Shown here: positions 24,933 through 36,400 of the stretch, piece by piece
Numbering within the stretch: position 1 is the stretch's first letter
How the letters are laid out: every line of letters begins with the position of its first letter
From: Saccharina japonica
Lineage: Eukaryota > Sar > Phaeophyceae > Laminariales > Laminariaceae
Assembly: GCA_008828725.1 (NCBI GenBank)
Contig: MEHQ01001114.1
Coordinates: 62,001-126,000, forward strand
Length of the DNA: 64,000 bases
Direction: 5' to 3'
The notes under the pieces: generated by a model
What the model was told of the DNA's origin: nothing
Database searches by the model: none
Seen by the model: only the letters and a program-made list of their open reading frames with translations
Made by a program: the position numbers and the translations under genes

Positions 24933-25095
24933 TTCGATACGATAACGATAGTTTATAGTTATCGTTATCGTTATCGTTATGATTATCGTTATCGTTATTT
25001 GTTATCGTTATCTCTATCGATATCGAAATCGCTAAAGCTATTTGTTATCGATATCGTTATCGTTATCGTTTTCGGTTTCGATGTCGCTATCGAAG
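24933..25095. repeat. ATCGTT hexanucleotide array
   Basis: Perfect and near-perfect ATCGTT (also ATCGAT, ATCGCT) units. The purest stretch is 24960-25000. A 187-codon plus frame rich in Tyr-Arg and Ile-Val is a translation of this array. Confidence 0.9.
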
Positions 25096-25139
25096 TTTGT
25101 TTTGGACATATCGTATCGATATGCTATTTGTTCGATATG

Positions 25140-26690
25140 CATTACTATTGCCCATATCTCACGAACAACCGCCCTGACCAGCAGGTCTCACGTTTGTTTG
25201 GCGCGGATTTAATGGGCGATTTGTTTCTCGAGAATTGTGCAGGCGTGGTCCTCACTTCGGAATCGTCCTCCGCGATCAGAACGTCCTAGGAAACATTCTC
25301 CTAGACGCGCAAGCAGTGCAACCGCATTTCTGGCCCGTTTGTGGTCCGTGTTGGGGCCGATTTGGGGTCATGGATGAGTGTAGGGTTAGTGTCAGGGTTT
25401 TAAGGTTGCGTTGAAGTTACGCCCGTACCTTGATCCCAGTAGAAAAGTCTTATCAGCCTTCAGAACAATGACATAAGCGAGCAGCCTACCCCTCTAAAAT
25501 TCCGCGTGAACAGAATATCATAGCAGCTCGCCCTTACGTACAACACCCTCTTCACTCATCACCGATACCTTCTCCTTGTTGAAGCGGCCGTGTGGGTCTG
25601 TTTCGTGTCGAGTAGTCCACCGTATGTCATTGTTGGAGGGCCCGAAAGTGAAATGTCGTTCGTCTCACTGTAACCAGCTCGTATAAGTACGGTGGTACTT
25701 GTACCACGATTGAAAAAGAACCCAATCATAAAGCAAGGCTCATGTCTGGGGGCTGCTAAACATGTTTGGTTAGAATAAGGCATGTTCAGCAGCAACCGCT
25801 ACACTAAATCCTATATGGTAGCTTAAGCTCGAGGGTGCTCAAAGTTGGGGCCACAATACGGTTTTAAGCATTCCTCTTTTCAGGTATTTCTTGTTGGTGG
25901 GCCCATGCTGTATGATGGTGTTGAGGTGCCCTGAGCTGCCCTGAAGGCATTTTGTTTATCAGAGTTTGAGCCTTTTCCGAGCTTCCCTAAGATGAGAGTC
26001 ACCCCTCGCTGCCCTGTTTTCTTGTCGTGCCTCACCTTTCCTTCCTCTCCGGACGCTGCCAGGGATGCCCTCGGCCGTGCTCGCGCCGTGCACCGGTGGG
26101 GGCGTGCTTCTTTCAATTTTTGCGCGATTGTGCCGCGGTTTCGACCCGACCCCCTTTCAAATGCCCGGTTGATGCTACCTCCCATTTCTACGGAGATGCT
26201 TGCGTTGATACATCAAGAACAATAGCCCCTTACTCTTAGAACTACAGTATTACAATATGAGGTGACCGTCAAATATCATGTTTTCTCTTCCAGAAAAGGC
26301 AGCTGACAGCTGGAAAAGATACATAGTACGTACTACGGTAGTACTCGTAGTCGTGCTGCTGTACCTCTTTAACCGGGATACTGCGTGTTTGAGCGTTTCA
26401 TATCTTAGACATATGCACGTGGCGGCGTCATGACAGTTCGGCATACTTCTGCGCCGACGCCGGCCGCATGAGCCCTCGAACAGGCCACCGGGAAGGCGAG
26501 GTCGGCGCAGGCGGGCTCGGTAGCGGAAAAAGCAAACAAAAGGTTCACCTCGCTTGGAGAAATGATCCAGAATGGTGCTGTCGCAGAAACATGCCCCAAT
26601 AATCTATTATTGTGGGTGGCGATGACTATTGGTGGATCCAATTGCGCATGTTTTGTTCAAGGCAGGACACTATTATATCATTGATGCATT
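25140..26690. other. anonymous sequence
   Basis: No supported gene. A GATGCC / DAARDALGRAR-like translation near 26050 faintly echoes the 24.2-24.8 kb repeat and may be a further remnant. Confidence 0.4.
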
Positions 26691-26699
26691 GTACAGAAA

Positions 26700-27060
26700 C
26701 AGTGCCCATTGATAGCTTGCACAACCTCTACTGTAATTATTGGCGATCGACAATGCCAATCGATAGACACACCATACCGTCTGGGGGGTGGCTGGAAATA
26801 CCCATCGATGGATACAGCAACACCCAGCATAATGTGATCGACACTGGCTATCGATAAACAGCAGTGTTGCCCGTCTGTTGTGGTAGTTAGTGGCCATCGA
26901 TACGCACTTTTGGGGGTTATTGTAGTGGCGATGCTATGTTTGATCTTGTATCGTCTAGGGTGTACGGACTTTCAGACATCATGTATCGCGGTATTTTATG
27001 TGGCACTTACCCAAACTATCGAAATATACGGTTGCCGATAATTTTGTATCGATAGGCAAT
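26700..27060. repeat. scattered TATCGAT / ATCGATAG motif cluster
   Basis: Words such as CATTGATAGC, GGCGATCGACAATGCCAATC, CATCGATGGATACAG and GGCTATCGATAAACAGC recur at irregular spacing. A related stretch occurs at about 27689-27760 (GGCTATCGATGGACAGCGTG). They look like diverged copies of one ~60-bp unit. Confidence 0.5.
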
Positions 27061-29600
27061 GTCGCCGGCTTATTGTGGTTAGCAATACGACATTGACCGG
27101 AGGTGTGACGCACTAAGTTTATTTGCAACATATATGTGTAATACCAGGTACGTACGCATTTTAGGAAAACGAATAGAAGAATAATAATTCATGTTCTCAC
27201 ATTGAGATGCGTAAACAAAACACATGGGAAGGTCATACTATGCGTACGTACTACAATAGGTACCCGTATACGAAGTACGCTATCATACGTCATACGTGGT
27301 ATTGTCGTCGGTGTTGTAGATCGATATGTTCATTTTCTCAACACATATGTTGCTCGGGTTGCAGGTAATTGTCAGTAGTCCCTTGGTGGAGTCTTTTTTC
27401 ACCGACGATGATTCTTTTTTAGTTTATTTGAAAAAAAAAATAAAAGACGGAATCAATTGCTGAGAGCGCCTATAGTAGCGTGGGCCGGCAAAATTACAAA
27501 TGGGATGCGAGTCGACGAGTGGAGACAGGGCTGCATCATTCTCGCGATAAAAATGCAAGGCGCGAACCGTAGTCAGGGGAGGGGGGGGGGGGGAGAAAGC
27601 CTACTTTGTAACCCCAGATCTGAGTCACGACTAGGAAGGAGAGAGAAAAGGAAAGGGCGAAGATAATAAATGGGATAATTAAAACAAAATGGCTATCGAT
27701 GGACAGCGTGCTCAATCTATTGCGGTCGACACTGCCTATCGACTGGCACGTATCGAAATTATATTGCCACTCTCACACATTGTGCACGATTGGTCTCCGT
27801 TGCGCGACAGTAGTTACATGCACTGTCGTGCGATTGGGGACGACAGCGGCAATGAGTGGTGGGTGCAATATCGTGATAAGTCATGTCACATATATACCTG
27901 ATACGATACGAGAGCAATGCAGGGTACGGGGCGTATTGACAGGGATCATGCCCGAAGAATACCACGAGAAACGCGCCAATGGATACCCTTTACCGACAAC
28001 CCTACTATAGACTCGGCAGTTTCACCTTTCTTGTATTGGTATTGCAGTGTCAATTGTCTGTTGTCCCCCGGCGCTGTTCAGGGTCTCCGCCGCGGCGGAA
28101 ATCCCTTCGCAGCTTGTACGATGGATTTCATCTCCGCATTGGCGTGATGGCCACGGCGTCGTTCGGGACCTAATACATGTAATTAATAATAGCATTGCAC
28201 CAGGTAGAGGTACCATGCCCAAAGCAAGAACGAAACCAAACTATGGACCACCAGGAACATCCAACATAACGGCCATAAAAAATCGGCCACTCATCCGTAT
28301 AGCCGTTTTTGTAGGTTTTCCACAACAGGTTTGCGCCCAACAAGCTCCTCCGCGAAGCGAAGAGTGTATGTAGACTGCAGAGCGAGTCTACTTAACAAGG
28401 GGTTACAACAGGTCTGCCCGGCGTCAGCAGGTTCGCTGCTGTTTCCCGATTGTGACGCCTAGGGCGCCATTCCCTCTGGAAGAAAGGCTTAACCAAGCGC
28501 TCACCCTAACCCTGACTCCAATCCGAAGCGAAAACGGGGCAGGATCGGGACACAAACGCGCGCGTGCCGCTTTGGAGATGTCTACAGTAGTACCTCGAAC
28601 AGATCTCCGATTCCCACGGTACGGTCTAGATATTTCAAGGAATATATATTCTCAACCGTGCACGACTTAGCTGGGCGGGACGCATATAATCCACATGACC
28701 GAAAGCGTGTTTTCTGGGCTGGATCTGTACTATGAAGATCCTGCAACACAGCCTTTACGTAACAACGACAGATGGGTTACCTACGGCAGATAGATAGATC
28801 ATGATCTGTTGGACGTGTGGACCGCTTGGTATTTTACCTACCTGCGGACCACGATTTTCTGGCCTGCGCACTAACAATGAGTTCAACAACCCTGGCGAAC
28901 TTCTGGCCGATAAGGCGTTGTTAGAACTCCTCCTGTTTTGGTAATGCTGTTGTGCTGCAGATCGTCCGCTTCGTCTACTGCTCTACGTACGCAGCAACAA
29001 TCGCTTGCTCCCAACAGCCCGCTAGTGTTTGTGCGAATGGTATTTTCGGCTTCTACCTGAGCACGTTTGCGCCCAACAGACTGTTCGTGTTGATTACAGT
29101 AAAACAATGATGTACGAAGGGTACTATTGCTGTATTACCACTGTAATGTGCCTGGTATATATAAAAATGGCCATCGCATACAAATATAGGAATATGATAT
29201 GACGTATATACAGTATATTATGCTATGCTGTCGTGCAAATACTACACAGATGCACCTGGTGCTACCTGCACCTTGGCACTGCCCGTATATATCGTATTCA
29301 CATTTACATATTTATATATATATATGTGCATACGTAGAGCTGCAGCAGCAGCAGTGTAGGCCCACCACCAAAAGCGTCATACTTACTTTTGGGGGGACGC
29401 TAAACAAAAGTGACAAATAGATACGTGCTCCGCGGCGTCTACTATATATATAACACTATACTCGTACGAGTACGAGCGTATGTTAAATATACTGTAACAA
29501 CAGTAATACTAATAGTGCTTAAAGTTGGTGTCAAGCTAAAACTTTAGGTCGTACTCAGATTGGACTCATAGGTGTTTTTTTTTTTGGCTAGCCAATACTA
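27061..29600. other. anonymous sequence with simple repeats
   Basis: Holds a homopolymer A run (about 27430), a G13 run (about 27580), TA tracts (29310-29325 and 29442-29450) and the satellite-like unit noted at 27689. No gene supported. Confidence 0.45.
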
Positions 29601-29603
29601 TTA

Positions 29604-29702
29604 CAGGGGACCATAGTAAATAGAACCTACGGTACAACCAAAAACCTATATATGTACTCATTTCTACTAATAATATTTGGTCCTATTTACTATGGTCCTC
29701 CG
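29604..29702. mobile_element. M3 Tc1/mariner-like miniature element
   Basis: A 99-bp element flanked by TA on both sides. The left end is CAGGGGACCATAGTAAATAG and the right end is its near-perfect complement, CTATTTACTATGGTCCTCCG. The interior carries CCTACGGTAC and TAATATTTGGTCC. TA duplication with short inverted ends is the pattern of Tc1/mariner-type miniature elements. Three further copies lie at 61.3, 63.0 and 63.4 kb. Confidence 0.8.
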
Positions 29703-29975
29703 TAACAGAGTACCTGTACAATCGTAACTGGAACGCAAAGAAATCGTCCTCCCGCTGAGATAAACACGTTGGCCGGGGTGACATTGATTAATCAGTGTCC
29801 CATTACGTACGGTAGTAAAAGGTTCTCCTTCGGAATGTGGTTGATTTGCAGTCTGTGGGGTGTCGGGAGTAGAAAAGGGGAAACACAGAACACAAGCGTC
29901 CCTCTTTGATCATATCAGAATATATGCGGTTCGCTGCTTGCTGTCGTACGGCTGCTTCTGTTGGGCTGTACTGTC

Positions 29976-30046
29976 AGGGTATTACCTGCTGAGCTATAGG
30001 GGTAAAATATCGATCGATGACCCAGCCCAAGGTAATCCTTATAACA
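29976..30046. repeat. 71-bp direct repeat, copy 1
   Basis: Near-identical to 30240-30310: both read AGGGTATTACCTGCTGAGCT then ATAGGGGTAAAA, CCAGCCCA and GGTAATCCTTATAACA. The copies are about 264 bases apart. On the minus strand it contains a pol III A-box-like word. Confidence 0.85.
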
Positions 30047-30193
30047 CTCTCCCCCCCTCTGAACGGCGGGATATGTGGGACGTCGGTACCGTATACGGGC
30101 GTACGTTGACCTACCCGCTTCGTTTCAATACCTTGGGAACCAGGGAGATATGTTATTTAGGGACGCACGCGCAAGCGTTTCTTTAAAAGAAAC

Positions 30194-30271
30194 GTTCGAA
30201 GTGAGATTCGAACCCGTGTCCTCGACGACGTCAAATGTGAGGGTATTACCTGCTGAGCTATAGGGGTAAAA
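30194..30271 (-). ncRNA. tRNA-like / pol III SINE-like sequence
   Basis: Read on the minus strand, TAGCTCAGCAGG matches the A-box consensus TRGYNNARNGG closely, and GGTTCGAATCT, 34 bases on, matches a B box except at the last base. That spacing is right for a tRNA promoter. The cloverleaf is poor: only three T-stem pairs form and the acceptor stem does not close. So this is a tRNA-derived sequence or degenerate tRNA rather than a working tRNA. No anticodon is assigned. The A-box half is duplicated at 29976-30046. Confidence 0.5.
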
Positions 30272-30310
30272 GATCGGTCGATAACCCAGCCCAGGGTAAT
30301 CCTTATAACA
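30240..30310. repeat. 71-bp direct repeat, copy 2
   Basis: Second copy of the unit at 29976-30046, overlapping the 5' half of the tRNA-like sequence. Confidence 0.85.
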
Positions 30311-30319
30311 GTACTCTGT

Positions 30320-32730
30320 GTTGGTGCCTTGAAAATCCAAAGCAAGTGCTCGGGAAATGAGCTGCTGCTGCTGTGATGTTGTGATGCCGAGCGTGTGTGC
30401 GATGTGGCTCGAGGTGGCAGCTTAACCAAATGTTGACGTTTCCATGATCAACCTGGACCAACTGATCAACCTTCAATAAAGGGGCTCACAACGGTATTCC
30501 AGAAGAAAGCCCAACTGCATCGCTGCATCTCAACCGTTGCCTGACACACGAACAAAAGAACCCTGGCACGAATAAATGATCTCGAAGCGCGACTGCTGTT
30601 TGTTGCACGCCAGAAGGGCCGAGGTGCGGATTGCTAAGGCTTCGAGGCGAAGTGTTGATCTCGTATACGCGTTAGAAGACTTGTTCTTCTATTTGGATTT
30701 GTTTCCGTCGTTCTGCTTGGCGCTGGCGAGACAGAAAAGCGATCCCGAAAACTGCGCCATTTCGCCGCGACTTGGAACGCCCGGAGAATGCTCCACGGAA
30801 CCCGGGTCGGCTCAAACGTAGCGCCTACTAGTGCCCCCTACGTGCCCCCCAGCTGGGAGAGCGACAAACGAACCGCGACCGGAAATAAAGCTGTACATAC
30901 GCAAGCAAAGAAAGGGTATTCCAGTAGTACATATATGATATCGTATGAGCATGAGATAATCCATTATTCGCTTTTTACACACGATATATTCCTCCTACTT
31001 ATATTTTGGTAGATTGTGTTTTCCATTTATAGATTACGGTTTAACTATACAAGGTACCTGGTATGCAGCTATCCAGGATGGCGGTTGCCCTATGGACGTT
31101 GTACTGTTGGCACATACAGGGGCGTTCGTGGGTTTGCTTCGAATGTGTGAGAGCGTGAGTTGGCGCAATTGCATGCCAATCAACCGGAAGTGGAGATGGG
31201 GAACCCTGTGCGCGATTCAATAATGGCACGCACCGAGGGAGGGGGCGGAACGACGACTCCTTTGATAATGGCGCGGCCAAACGGTTGCGGAAAATCCGTC
31301 TTTCGAATTGGGCTGGGTAAAACAGAAGAAACCAATACTGTCCCATGCATACATGTATATACGTCGAAGCATGTATCTGTATTGTTTACAAGGGCTCCGC
31401 TCCGCGGCTGGCTGACGCCGCCCGCTACGCTCGCGCAAGGAAAGCGACAGACGAGGCCCATGATGTATAGTGCAAGCAAAAAAGCACCGACTTGAAAATG
31501 CCAAGAGGTTCATGGTGCACAGCGAGGAAACGGCGGACTTGACATGCATGCAAAACATGCTCGGGATGCACATTTGCTCCGTCCTCCAGGACAACAAAAA
31601 ACTGTATGTTCGAAAGAAAAGAAAGCACAGCAACACGGTTCACAGCACGGCGCTGCGCTGCCTGCTGTGGTGGGCGTGATTTGTGCCTTCTACGTGAGCG
31701 TAACAACAACGAACGGTGGTATATAAGTAGTAATTCGTACTTTGTATGTAAGAAAGAGAAAGCACAGCACAGCACGGTCGTCAAGTTGTGAAAATTACGA
31801 AAAACAGAAAATGAACAAAACTGAGAAAGACGTACACATTTGTACGTACCTACATATGCGTATTCGTACGTACTCGTACTCGAACAAAACGGCACGAGCG
31901 CAAAATTAAAAACTACAGTAAAGCAAATTCCGTCGGGCCAATTGCGCCGCGTAAAACAAAAAAAAGTTGGGACGTCTTTCGCGTTCTGTCAGCCTTGATA
32001 CTCCCCGTCCCTCCGCGATCACGTCGCCATCGATTCGGTCCGGGTCGAGCTCTACTGCCTCTCTGCCCCAGTTAGCCCCGTGGCCCGCCTCGCATGAAGC
32101 CCGGTGCTCACCGTGGCCCTCGTTCGCCCGCTCCATCATGAGGTGTTCAAATCGCCTGGTTTTCTCTCTGAAAATAATATGTGTTCCGATAAATAAGCAC
32201 CGCTTAAATGTTATTTTACCCTAATAAGCGACCCTTACAATTCTGACATACTGGATTGATACAGCAACCAGCAACACAAACAAAGGCCCTTCATGCTTCC
32301 CTCGTGTCTCGGTGGACACGCCACGCCTAGCCACGAAAAAGACGACCGCGCTCCTTCTGACCCCCCTCTACTGGCCAGCGCCCTCCCACACCCGCGATGG
32401 CGCCGGGCTCGCCCGCGCTGCCGTGCTCTCTGGGCACACGCACGAACCCAAAACTGCAGGAGGAAGAAGCCTCTCGTCAACTAAAGTATATAGGGAACAA
32501 AGAGAGCTGAGCAAGTAATGAAAGGAGGCGGTGTCGAAGTGGGAGCTCTGCGAGGCCAGGGATGGGACACCCCTGAGCGAGATATTAGTAAGTAAGTCTA
32601 TGCATGGTATCACGTGTGCGTATGCTGGTACCAATTACGTGCCCGGTACGGTAAATGGATGGCACAGCTTGAAGCCACGGTTGTTGATAGGAACGAGACC
32701 CTCACAAAACTTGTCAAACCATACAATTAA
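30320..32730. other. anonymous sequence, possible 3' end of copia element
   Basis: Given the pol order in the element at 32.7-36 kb, an RNase H region would be expected at about 31.5-32.6 kb on the minus strand, but none could be recognised. A short duplicated stretch (AAGAAAGCACAGCA near 31620 and 31755) is present. Confidence 0.35.
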
Positions 32731-32734
32731 TCTA

Positions 32735-33120
32735 TATCGCAAGTGTGCAATCTGCAGGTACTACTACGATAGAAACGGCCTCCGCCCCTACCAAATACAC
32801 AACAAATGTATCAGCATAACACTGCGCAAAGCCAAGACCCCTGATGTCTCTCAATATTTATGGTTGTGCCATTGTCAAACATCACCCTGAACCCCTTAGG
32901 GGGGTGTATGTGGCCGTTTACGCTTATCTCTGACTGGACAAACCCCTGCTCGGCATCAAAATGGCGTAAATAAATACCGACCCGACCTCAATGGCAGCTA
33001 GCAAACGACTACTCGGAGCCCATGAGCACGGCGAAACGTTTCGAAAGTCTCAACGCTTGCACGCTCCCCAAATCCTCTTGAAGCTAATCTTACTATTGCC
33101 CACACTGCCGTACCAAAACT
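32735..33120 (-). pseudogene. Ty1/copia reverse transcriptase remnant, copy 1
   Basis: Minus strand. Around 33090-33037 the frame reads RLASRGFGERASVETFETF, matching the start of copia reverse transcriptase (the conserved ARLVARGF and FETFAPV blocks). Near 32850-32740 another frame reads LGFAQCYADTFVVYLVG then VSIVVVPADCTLA, the palm region. The catalytic Tyr-Val-Asp-Asp is here Pro-Ala-Asp-Cys, so the active site is lost. Frames differ and contain stops. It lies downstream of the integrase remnant, the Ty1/copia order. Confidence 0.65.
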
Positions 33121-34185
33121 CGCCAACCTTCCACGATTAAACCCACCTACCTGGGATAATGTTGAAGCCGTTCCGGTGCTGCTTACGACCGTATATCTAG
33201 TCAACCACGGCGCCGGGCGTTTTCACGCTGCCCAGGCCACCGGTCTCTACATCCATGGCATACAGCCACAGCTCCGAGACCTCGTCCACACATCCTTGAA
33301 CATACTTGTTTCGGGCGTCACCAACTTACTCCAGGGTATAAAGACATCTCAGGGGGTGACATACGCCCAAGAGACTGGTCCGCAATGCCGGTACCGAATA
33401 CTAACGCGCGGCAAAACTCGAAACGGAGGCATGATGCAGGCCCAGGCCCCCCTGTCGCCGTGACATCGACCGCGTCACCGCCGGCGATTCGCATGGTTTT
33501 AGCTGCTGATGCTGGTGCTGCTGCTGCTGCTACATCCGCATCTCAGATGCAGAGAGCGGGTGTGAGGACGAGACATCCGGCGAAGCACCGATCAGTGGAG
33601 GCACGGTCGTCGCAAGGCGCGGAGACGTGGGCAAGGCCTCCAGCGATGTGCTAGTCGCTGATGGCGACGGCTCCTGCTGCTGCGGTACGAACGACGCCGC
33701 CGGCAGGGGTGCGTGTGAGGACTTATCCGATGCACTGGTCAATGGTTACCACGGCTGGTAACCCACCTCGAAGCCCCCAGGCGCGTCGTGTTGCTGGACT
33801 GGGCACTGGCAGCCCCTGACTCTGCCGAGATTTGTTCCCGACCATCACGGCTTCTCTGCTAGCCTTGGGCTAGTCCCTCATCATTGGCGCGCGCCGGTAG
33901 CTGCACGTCACATCGGTTTAGTAGCTCATAACGCCAGATGGTGACATCAGCGTCGTGCTGCAGTCCGAGGCGTTGTCGTTGCCGGGATTCAGGTGGCAAC
34001 CGGGTTCTCCCCTCAACTCCGAGTTGGCTGTCGTTTTGCTCTTGTTGCGCTCCGGCCTCATGAACGGCAGCGGCCCCTGCAAGGATTCCCCAGGAACTTC
34101 TCGAACGAGCACGTGCTGTTCGGCTTGTCATCTACCCACTCGCACCCTTCCGTTGGGCGCGTCACACATTCACGCCCATGCGCCC
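33121..34185 (-). pseudogene. Ty1/copia spacer between integrase and RT, copy 1
   Basis: No domain could be read, but several stretches match the second copy at about 38.3-39.1 kb, for example CACGCTGC..CAG near 33227 and 38414 followed by CCTCTACATCCA-type sequence, and a GCACGG..GATG stretch near 33600 and 38860. It is the poorly conserved region between integrase and reverse transcriptase. Confidence 0.45.
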
Positions 34186-34690
34186 GGCCGCGTGCACAAA
34201 CTCCACGCCATCAAACATGAGATGAACATTCTGGACCGCTGCCATCCCCTCCTCGGTACCACGATCTTCCGCCCCACCCTGCCGTTGCGCTTTGGACCGT
34301 CGACGGACTTCTTTACTCGGCCGATGTTCGCGTCGGCCATTTGTATGTCGAACCCCTTATTGGTGAATACGTGACCATTGACCGTGCGAGGACACGCCGG
34401 CTTCCCGTACGCATGGGCGGCCGGAACAAAAGTGCGAAAACCGTTGGTACCAGTGGCCGCGTTATTGTCCGATATACCCACCGGCCGGTCTATGCCAATG
34501 GCGTTGTCGACGATCACCAGGCAGTAGTAAGCGCCGCCCGCTGACGTCGGCATGCATCCAACGACGAGAATGCACATGCGCTGCACCCGCTCTTCCCCAC
34601 GGCACGATGCCCACTTAGCTACAGCTTTCCAAATCGTTTTCCCCCGCGCGCCGCACACCCGTCGCAATACTCCAAACATCCCGTAACCTC
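34186..34690 (-). pseudogene. Ty1/copia integrase remnant, copy 1
   Basis: A 169-codon minus frame. SAGGAYYCLVIVDNAIG fits the first strand of a DDE integrase core. After a spacer, TVNGHVFTNKGFDIQMADA fits the second catalytic block (normally Asp-Asn-Gly...Phe). Then comes a Pro...Asn-Gly-Arg-Val-x-Arg-Lys block that in active elements carries the catalytic Glu. At the middle position an Asp is replaced by Val/Asn. Still one open frame here, but catalytic residues are altered, so it is a pseudogene. Confidence 0.7.
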
Positions 34691-35826
34691 GACGGCTTTG
34701 TGACAGGAAGTCTCATGTAGAACGGCACCATGGGCGTGACCGAATACCATGTTCAAGCCGTCGCCGTCTTACACCTTGGCCTACCAGGCCTCAAAACTGC
34801 TGCAGCAAATGCAGCGGGGTTATGATGTCTATCTACCCCGAGTGGTCTCGATCCTGTCGCCGAACTTCTGACTGTGGAAATGCACACGCCCGTCGGGCAC
34901 ATGCGTCACTGTGAGGTCAATACTGATAACGTGCACTCCTGAAACAAGTTACACAGGCGAAGGTCAAACGGCACCCCAGGCACAAAAAACTCACATCGTT
35001 CATGGTCACTCCTACGTCCTCGTTACGATGCACACGACATCAGTTTACCCGGAGCACGGTCCTACCATTGTATCACCATCAACAATTATCAACAAAATTA
35101 CCGTCTATACTGTTCCAGGGAAAACGTTGTTGTACAATATATCAGAACTACCAGTGTCATTCGGTTGGGTCCGCATTGCCTCCAACAAAGAATTGCTCCC
35201 AGTCCGTATAGGTCTCCCAAGGCTACTATCAACAGAACGAGCATGCTACTTGCCTTTAAATGCAAAATTCACAATGAAGAGACTAGATCCCTTGACCTGC
35301 TGCCATTGCCTGGCTGGAGCTTGCCTGCCGACCATCGAGGAAAACGACCCACCTGCGTAGGCTCCCTATACTTGTTGTATATCTGTGCTCTATCGCCCCT
35401 CGGCACTCCACCTCGCTCTCGCCATCCACCACCTCTCTGCTGAAAATCCACCGCCCTTTCATCATTCACCCTCTTCCCGGATGTGATCTACATACCGCCA
35501 GCATCCCACTGATGAAGCCCCCCGCGCACACCGCCCCCCTGCCCCAATCCACCGCCCACACCGCTCCCGTCCCACTCGTCGCCCTCCTGCAAACCATCAC
35601 CACCATCCCCGAGCATGGCTAGGCCCCCTTGCCACTGGAGTCGAACTTCATGGTGTGGGGCACCAACCGCCCGAGCGTGTGCGGAGCTGGTGTAGTGATG
35701 TTGAGGGGGCGTCGGCATGTGGACGATAGGTTCGGCTCCCTGGATAGCTGCAGGATGGGCATGTAGAGAGGGTTTCGGCAAGGCGGTGATGACGTTGGCA
35801 TGAATACGGATGGAAGGGGTAGTGTG

Positions 35827-36400
35827 GCACTGCCTGGCAATGTCACCGTAAGCTTCACACGACCGGCATGTCCCCCCGAACGAGTTCGGCGCTCTACAAA
35901 TCGCGGAAATAGAACCGAATGCACCACACGAATCGCACTTGTATACTTACACCGTCGGTGGTCCTGGGGGAGGCACTCCGGCTGGTGTCACTCAGATCCA
36001 GTGTTAACAACCGAACCAGTGCCCCCCCCCGCCTCGTAAGTGCATGACGCTGCTGCTGCTGCTGCTGCTGCTGCTGACGTTCCTGCTGATTCTGGTAGTG
36101 CTGGCCTCCACCCCCACCCCACTGATATTGTACATCAACTCTACACTGCCGCTGATGCCGCTGTCTTACTCCTCCATACTGTCGCGGCTGAGGCTTCCAG
36201 GCGCCTTTATATCGTCGCTGGCGTTGCCGTCCGGCTTCCCCGCACCCTCTATCTTCCGCGCCGCTGCTGCTGCTCTTGCCGCTGCTGGAAACCTCTATAC
36301 TACCGGGGCTGCTGCCGCCGAGGGCTCTGCTACTGCTTCCCGGCGCCTTCAATTATTTCCCCGCCACTTCCCCCAAAACCCCCGCCGAAAGAGAGCGTGC
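35827..36400 (-). pseudogene. Ty1/copia gag C-terminus with zinc knuckles, copy 1
   Basis: Minus strand. A Gln-rich stretch (CTG/CAG run at 36048-36075) precedes two CCHC-type knuckles at 35937-35827: CDSCGAFGSISAIC and CRSCEAYGDIARQC. The spacing C-x2-C-x4-x-x4-C is kept in both, but the His is Ser in the first and Asp in the second. The position upstream of integrase fits gag. A 152-codon minus frame covers 36352-35894. Confidence 0.65.

Noticed and set aside
24726..25289. 187-codon plus frame
   Set aside because: Its central third is the ATCGTT array; the rest shows no family.
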